A DNA stretch of 64,000 bases, from the NCBI GenBank assembly GCA_954871525.1, contig OX940865.1:1550001-1614000 (forward strand), given 5' to 3'. Below, in pieces: positions 58,034 to 64,000 of this stretch (its first letter is position 1; each line of letters begins with the position of its first letter). A model generated the notes under the pieces. It saw nothing but the letters and a program-made list of their open reading frames with translations, had not been told where the DNA came from and searched no databases. The position numbers and the translations under genes are program-made. Source of the stretch: Parietaria judaica (taxonomy: Eukaryota; Streptophyta; Magnoliopsida; Rosales; Urticaceae).

Positions 58034-58571
58034 GGCCGCGGCTTACAGTATGCACAATGGTTATTTCCGTCGTCTAGTGTTCCAGAGTAAGCCGCGGCTT
58101 GTTGTTATTATGCCGTGGCGTAAACGCACTCTGAACATCGTCTCGAACCACATTTAATTCCGTTGTTTAGATTAATAAAGTACACCACGACTTGTTTGTT
58201 CATGCCGCATCACAAATGGATTTTGAACAAGACCATAAACAACGGATGTTATCCGTTGTTGAGGTCCAAATTATTGCCGCGGCGTTCTGAATACTAGCCG
58301 CGGTGAAATTTTCTCTCTAACAACAATTCGAACAATGCAATTATTCCGTTGTTCACATGGAGAAGGCCGCGACGGGTATAACATTATGCCGCTTTGGGAT
58401 ATGTGATCCGACTAAAGATGTGTTCCGTGGTCGGAATTTGTTTTTGACCATGGAAAAAATTCCGTGGTCGAAACTTGCAACCATGACGGATTAAACCATG
58501 GTCATTAAGCATGGTTGAAAATTTTCAACCATAGTTTTTACCCATGGTTGAATCCATAATTTTTAGTAGTG
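58034..58571. repeat. 3' subterminal region and terminus of the CACTA element
   Basis: Zones of different palindromes follow each other: GCCGCGGC-type (58034-58330), 'caacggatgttatccgttg' (58239-58257), 'ccatggaaaaaattccgtgg' (58449-58468), then 'catggttgaaaattttcaac' (58510-58529) and the terminal TTTTTAGTAGTG. Such motifs are the usual binding places for the TNPA-type protein. Confidence 0.88.
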
Positions 58572-58775
58572 TCATGTATGAACATAGAATATAATAAACT
58601 CGGGGGGTAGTGTACCTTGTTCGGCGGTAGATGATTCTGAGTAGATAATCATTGTTGTGAGCCTTTTGTATTTTTAAAATTTTTGTGGCTGAGCCCGTTT
58701 TCTAGTTTCGGGTTGCCTACGTTCCTTTTTTTAATTAGCTATCAAGCTTATACGTAGTTTGGGTAGAGTTATTTG
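58572..58775. other. Short spacer right of the CACTA element
   Basis: Contains the motif 'gggttgcctacgtt..tacgtagttt' (58711-58770). No gene. Confidence 0.5.
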
Positions 58776-59600
58776 TGTAACGCCCCGTTTGGCCTTTTAG
58801 AATTAGCTTTCTTTTAAACTAATATTAGTGAGTTAATAGAGAACGCTTCATTTTTTTTTCTATTCTTTTCTCTATATATATACACCTATATTATATATAT
58901 CTACATATTATAGTGATACATTATTATTTTAGATGTAACTAAGTTAGACTCCCATGTCTAACCACTATTAGTATTTATTCAAAATGAGGAGGAATAAACT
59001 ATTCTCTCCTTTCTTTTGATTTTTACCTAGCGTAAAGACGCTCAGAATACCCCAAGTAAAAAACGAGCCATCCCACGGTCATTATCTCATATGCATCAGG
59101 CCTCTAGCTCAGAGTCTTTAACCAACAGCCTCATGTGTCATTTGAATTACCTGCAATGTCTGCATTACAAAAGTTCTAATGAGAGAAAGCTCGACACGTA
59201 AAAGACAATTTAAAAGCTCATATAACATCGTTCGTATCATAACCATATAGCACAATTATTGTGCATTATCAAATTCTTTTTTCATTCATGTCATATTAAC
59301 ATAGTACATTAATATGAATTATCCAATTTTCTTTCATAATGTGTATCTCAAATGCTAAGGCTTGTAGACGTTGTTATAGACGCTCCTGATGCACAATTCC
59401 CCATAATTCTTTTAACATGTGACCCGTTCGTCACTTCTTTGAACTTGGAGCGGTCTGTCGTAAAGTTTCAACTCTTTTAACATGTAACCGGTCGTAAAAT
59501 TACACCGCGCCATAACATATCATAGTCTCTTTATAGAGACATCGCAATAAGCACGACGCATACCCAAACTTAGCAACTGAGATACTCTCTCATTTATTCT
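58776..59600 (+). repeat. LTR-like fragment starting TGTAACGCCCCG
   Basis: TGTAACGCCCCGTTTGG at 58776 is a typical start of Del/Tekay-type Gypsy LTRs. Plus orientation is opposite to the pol at 61380-64000, so it is from another copy. The right edge is unclear. Around 59407-59615 three spaced 'cttttaacatg/t' units occur. Confidence 0.45.
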
Positions 59601-59964
59601 TTTAACATTTACACCATTTATAATGAACAAACATCAGAAGAAAAATGCAGTTATATGCCCATACGTTCACAAGAAAATCACCATTTAAGTTTCATTCTTG
59701 TAATGCAAGTAAAGAAAGATCTTTACTTACCTCGAAATCTCTGGTTGCGTTGACGGTGTGGAAAGCGCTTACTTCACGCAAGATTCGGTGTGCACAAGTT
59801 CTGGTATATATATCAACTCATAATATTTAGAATAACTTTGCCTTAAAACACTTTGATAATCTAATTACCACAGTAAAAGGTTAAGGTTCAAGTTAATACT
59901 CCATGGGTGTTAAAACCGTACTCTTTTTACCAAAAGTATATTGGTAACCTCAATCACAAATCAA

Positions 59965-60135
59965 ATTCTACTACAAATAGTAGCTCGCACAACGGATTTT
60001 TTGTGTTGTTTAAAGTTTACACAATGGAAAAAAACCGTTGCTTTATGCAACGTTGCGTAATCGTGCACAACTGAAAATAATTTTGTTATGAAAAGTCAAG
60101 TTTACACGACATATAAAAACTGTTGTGCAAAGCCC
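59965..60135. mobile_element. Small non-autonomous CACTA- or MITE-like fragment
   Basis: 'ctactacaaatagtagctcg' is followed by 'cacaacggattttttgtg' and later 'aaaaactgttgtgc', the inverse. The 'caacgg...ccgttg' motif is like that in the CACTA 3' region. Borders uncertain. Confidence 0.4.
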
Positions 60136-60719
60136 CAAAATATTACAAAACAAGAATCAGAAAAAATTTTACAAAAATATTCAGGGGAAATTTTTTCAAA
60201 TTTTATTCTTCAATATTCATATTAATTGTTCGTTTCATCATCAAACGTCGAAATTACTTATAGGAATAGTATAAACCACGATAAAAGAAAGCCAACACTA
60301 TAGTATTTAGTAATATAAATATTATAAACATACATTAATAAACTGTATATACAATTCCGTCTCTGTAATCTTTAATCTTTAAATAACATATATCACCCCC
60401 CTTAGCTTACAGAATTGGATCTTTATTATTTTAATGCATACTTGTTGCTTCTTAATAATATAATGCATCAGAAGCCTCACATATCAATTCTAGATTTTTA
60501 AAACGACATGTGATTCCCTACCTAATAATGAAAATTAGGGTTTTGGAGTTACACAACTAACCTGGACCATGAAACTCTAATCCCTAGCCGAGAAGTACGA
60601 CAACCGCAACAAAGTAACAAGCAGAGAATAACTATGACGAAGAGATGAGGCTCGAAGAGTGTTGACAGAGGTTCTTTGAAGGAAGGTTCGAGCGATCTCT
60701 TTTTAAAGACTATCTACAA

Positions 60720-60763
<44 letters not shown>

Positions 60764-60824
60764 TAAATAATTAATCTCCACTCGGCAAAAGATAATATCA
60801 AGGTAACTTAATGGGTAAGATCAC

Positions 60825-60916
60825 TTACCATCCTTATCAACTCAATTTATTTTATTTATTTACTATGATATTACCATCCTTATCAACTGAATTTATTTTA
60901 TTTATTTACTATGATA
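60825..60916. repeat. 46-bp tandem duplication
   Basis: Two units beginning 'ttaccatccttatcaact' and ending 'ttatttactatgata' differ at one base. Confidence 0.9.
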
Positions 60917-61379
60917 CTCCCTCTAGGTTAAATAATTGAAAAATAATATATCTTTATTATTATAATTATTATTATCTTTTTAAGTAATAAATCAATGCCA
61001 AGAATAACTATCACCATTCCATACTAACATTAATAAGAAAGACTATTATATAAATTTACTTGTTAAATATGTGTTTATTTTCTTAGCACACTTATCTCGA
61101 CGTAAAGCTCTGTTTATTTTACATTGCATAAAGACTTAAAATCAAAGTTATAAATATACGATTAATTTCATCGAAATAAATATGTACAAGATTAATTTAA
61201 TCAATAGTTATTTTTAGCATACTAGTGGCTAAGCTCATCATAACTATTTGGATGATATCTAAGAAAATATAAAAAAAATGTTATTAAGCTCAAGTAAAAT
61301 TAAGTGTTTTTATGCCTAACTTGCTCATGAGTTTATTGGGCATTATAAACCACCCTTCCTAATAAAAATTTCATCCTCG

Positions 61380-62297
61380 AACTTTACTTACCAAAACAAC
61401 TCTGGATATTTACTTCTCATTTCCTCTTATGTTTCCCATGTAGCTTCTTCAACTTAGTGACTCCTCCTCGTAAGTGAGGTCTTCATTCAGTTGTAGCGGT
61501 TCATAGCTTAATATGTGAGAAGGGTCTGAGATATATTTTCTCAACATGGAGACGTGAAAAGTGTTGTGCACCATACACATTTTTGGAGGGAGAGCTAACT
61601 TATACGCAACCGGTCCAATTCTTTCTAAGACTTCAAATGGCCCGACGAATCTAAGGCTCAATTTCCCTTTCTTCCCAAACCTCATGACACCCTTTAGCGG
61701 AGATACTTTGACAAACACTTTATCTCCAATTTCAAATTCTAACCTCCGATGCTTTAGATCTGCATAGCTCTTTTGCCGACTTTGAGCAGTCAGCATTCTT
61801 CTTCGAATTTTCTCAACCGCTTCAATGGTATCCAGCACAAGCTCTGGGCCGAGGTACTTCCTTTCGCCTACTTCGTCCCAATGCACAGGAGATCGACACT
61901 TTCTTCCATATAAAGCTTCATAAGGCGCCATGCCAATTGTAGAATGATGACTATTGTTGTAAGAGAACTCGACCAATGGTAGATATTTACTCCACGATCC
62001 ATGAAATCCAAAACACACGCCCTCAGCATGTCTTCCAAAGTTTGTATAGTTCTCTCTGATTGTCCATGAGATTGAGGGTGAAAAGCAGTACCAAGGGCTA
62101 ATTTTTTATCCCATCGCCGTGTGTAAGCTTTTCCAAAATGCCGATGTGAATCTTGCATCTCTATTAGAAACAATAGATAACAACACTCCATGCAGTCGAA
62201 CAATCTCCTTGACGTAAAGTTAAGCGAGTTGATCTATTTAGTAGGTCATGCGAACAGGAGGAAAATGAGCAGACTTTGTGAGTCTGTCAACAATAAC
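61380..62297 (-). pseudogene. Gypsy integrase core, C-terminal domain and deleted chromodomain
   Basis: The block around the second Asp is garbled ('[17 protein letters not shown]', where relatives have S-D-R-D), then 'AFHPQSHGQSERTIQTLEDM' with the catalytic Glu. 'MAPYEALYGRKCRSPVHWDE', 'GDKVFVKVSPLKGVMRFGKK' and 'HNTFHVSMLRKYISDPSHIL' cover the C-terminal domain. After 'YEEESLS' and a stop near 61449, another frame reads V-E-E-A-T-W-E, a stop, and 'EEMRSKYPELF', the end of a chromodomain. The 25-30 residues normally between are missing. Confidence 0.92.
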
Positions 62298-63139
62298 TCA
62301 AATTGCATCGTGTCCATCACTAGACCGGGGTAACCCGACGACAAAGTCCATAGTGATTTCTTCCCATTTCCACTGTGGTACTGTCAAAGGCTGGAGTAAG
62401 CCTGCTCGTCTTTGATGCTCAACTTTAACTAGTTGAAAAATAAGGCACTGCTCCACAAACTTAGCAACATTGTTCTTAATACATGGCCACCAATAACGAG
62501 TCTTCATGTCTTTGTACATTTTTGTAGCGCAGGAGTGAACTGAATACGGATTACTATGAGCTTCAGACAGAATACATCTTCTAATCGTCCCATCCTGTGG
62601 CACATACAATCTTCTATTGTAGCTTATTACACCGTATTGCGATAGTTGGCATTCCGTTCTTTTCCCTGATGAAATCCTTGATCTCAACTTACTCGCATAT
62701 GCATCATTCATCTGGCCTTCCTTGATCATTTCTAGTGGTGTTGGTTGAAACGTCATTGCAAATAATCTTTTCAATAAGTCTCTAGGCTCAATCTTGATAT
62801 GAAGCTTTTCAAGATCAACCAATATATGCTTTTTAATACTCGTCATTGTAGACAATCCTCCAACCGACTTCCTGCTTAACGCATCAGCAACAAGATTCGC
62901 TTTTCTCGGATGATAATTAATCACGCAATCGTAGTCCTTTACTAGCTCCAACCATATACTTTGCCTCATATTTAATTCTTTATGCGTGAAGATATACATT
63001 AGGCTTGTATGATCTGTGAATATTTCACATCTTTCACCATATAAATGATGCCTCGAAATTTTAAAGGCAAACACCACCGCTGCTAGTTCCCAATCGTGCG
63101 TTGGGTAATTCTTCTCGTACTATTTCAGTTTTCTAGAAG
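62298..63139 (-). pseudogene. Gypsy RNase H and integrase zinc-binding domain
   Basis: RNase H blocks '[18 protein letters not shown]' and '[20 protein letters not shown]', then [20 protein letters not shown] and DALSRK. The integrase H-H-C-C domain follows: '[20 protein letters not shown]', '[20 protein letters not shown]'. The second Cys of C-x-x-C is Phe, so zinc binding is impaired. '[20 protein letters not shown]' opens the integrase core with its first Asp. A stop splits RNase H near 63120. Confidence 0.92.
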
Positions 63140-64000
63140 CATAAGCGATGACTTTCCCATTCTGCATCAATACACATCCTAAACCCTTCTTTGAAGCATC
63201 ACTCTACACAACAAATCCACCACTTCCGCTAGGAATGGTAAGTATGGGGCGGGGGGCTGATGTTAAACATCGCTTCAACTCTTGAAAACTTTCCTCACAT
63301 GAATCTGACCATTGAAACTTTACACCCTTTCTCGTGAGCTGAATAAGAGGGGACGCTATTTCGGAAAATCCTTTCACAAAGCGTCTGTAATACCTAGCTA
63401 GCCCAAGAAAACTCCGTACTTCTGATACATCCTTAGGTCGGGACCAATTACTTACAGATTCAATCTTCCCAGGATTTACAAAAATTCATTCGCTTGTTAT
63501 AATATGCCCAAGAAATGCAACTTTATCCAACCAAAATTCACATTTCTTGAACTTTGCGTAAAGCTGATTTTCTTCAAGATATCCAACACTATCCTTAGAT
63601 GGTCGGCGTGCTCAGTTTCAGATCCAGATTAAATCAATATGTCATCGATGAACACAATGACAAACTTATCCAGATAATCTGTGAAGACTCTATTCATCAA
63701 GTCCATAAAATCAGCTGGAGCGTTCGTGAAACCAAACGGCATAACCAAGAGCTCGTAATGTCCATATCTTGTACGAAAAGCTGTTTTTTATGAACATCTT
63801 CTGATTTCACCTTGAGCTGATGGTAACCAGATCTCAAATCAATATTCGAAAACACAGAAGCACCTTGAAGTTGATCAAACAAGTCGTCGATCGTCGGAAC
63901 TGGGTACTTGTTCTTTATCGTTACTTTGTTGAGCTCTCTATAATCAATACACAGTCTAAAAGTTCCATCTTTCTTTTTGACAAACAGCATTGGTGCACTC
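63140..64000 (-). pseudogene. Gypsy reverse transcriptase
   Basis: '[20 protein letters not shown]', '[20 protein letters not shown]' and '[20 protein letters not shown]' are the fingers and palm of Gypsy RT. After a frame break, '[14 protein letters not shown]' and the catalytic V-F-I-D-D-I-L (63640-63675) follow in another frame. The enzyme copies element RNA; both active-site aspartates are kept. The N-terminal part is beyond the window. Confidence 0.93.

Larger units (their letters stand above)
48183..58571 (+). mobile_element. CACTA (En/Spm) transposon, decayed autonomous type
   Basis: Order: TNPD transposase pseudogene, array of GCCGCGGC-like motifs, second gene with Transposase_24-like and Ulp1-like regions, an inserted Copia LTR, 3' subterminal repeats and terminus TTTTTAGTAGTG at 58560-58571, the reverse complement of CACTACTAAAAA. 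The next three bases are TCA, a candidate target duplication. No matching 5' terminus was found; the left side is lost or hidden behind the GC-rich element. Confidence 0.88.
59601..61347 (-). repeat. 3' LTR region of the minus-strand Gypsy element
   Basis: On the minus strand, after the pol end and a purine-rich 'aggaagggtgg', a probable LTR start TATAATGCCC (TG changed to TA) lies at 61347. U3-like AT-rich DNA follows, then a TATA-like 'ctttaaaaagag' (60698-60709) and a leader-like stretch. The LTR end was not found. (AT)n at 60725-60759 and a 46-bp tandem duplication at 60825-60916 lie in it. Confidence 0.5.
61348..64000 (-). mobile_element. Ty3/Gypsy chromovirus (Del/Tekay-like), pol part, cut by window end
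   Basis: Minus-strand order reverse transcriptase, RNase H, integrase, chromodomain remnant is that of Gypsy elements. The wording of each block fits the Del/Tekay type. Gag and protease would lie right of base 64000. Stops and frame breaks are scattered, so it is a fossil. Confidence 0.9.

Overview
The window is plant nuclear DNA, most likely from a eudicot (inferred). It is AT-rich and made almost wholly of decayed transposable elements nested in one another. I found no intact host gene. Recognisable coding matter is Ty1/Copia pol, Ty3/Gypsy gag and pol, a CACTA (En/Spm) transposase pair, a short acetoacetyl-CoA thiolase gene fragment and a piece of plastid DNA. Most reading frames are broken by stops and frameshifts. 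Several stops can be explained by C-to-T or G-to-A changes, as expected for old methylated repeats.

Layout. 1-6196: minus-strand Copia element (B) with its 5' LTR (3400-6196), leader, broken gag, protease and integrase, cut by the window start. A chimeric plastid insertion (1080-1291) lies between its gag and protease. 6197-8341: spacer with GC-rich minisatellites. 8342 to about 11900: decayed minus-strand Gypsy element with two LTR-like repeats and a gag remnant. 12080-32110: a three-level nest. A minus-strand Copia pol (X) is split inside RNase H by a plus-strand Gypsy-like element (S, 12581-31308, near-perfect 5-bp target duplication). S encloses foreign Gypsy gag-protease, a promoter-like segment, and Copia element A (19735-29878, LTRs of 2.6 kb).

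32158-33360 and 41621-42160 are LTR pieces of a second Copia family. From 33480 to 41085 stands a CACTA-like element defined by subterminal repeats. It holds a reverse-oriented thiolase fragment (35248-35538), a coiled-coil gene end (36538-37191), a large GC-rich repeat insertion (37823-40257) and a small hairpin MITE. 42775-44600 is a broken LTR of the A/B family. Three loci (39480-40130, 44810-45440, 47470-48130) carry the same GC-rich array, a two-monomer higher-order repeat of about 105 bp.

48183-58571 is a decayed autonomous-type CACTA element. It has a TNPD transposase pseudogene (48183-50174), an array of GCCGCGGC-type motifs (50395-51480), a spliced second gene with Transposase_24-like and Ulp1-like regions (51560-55186), an A/B-family LTR fragment (55440-58033) and a clear 3' terminus at 58571. 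58776-64000 holds Gypsy LTR material and a minus-strand Del/Tekay-like chromovirus pol that runs off the window end. All homology calls come from reading translations and remembered family motifs; no search was run.
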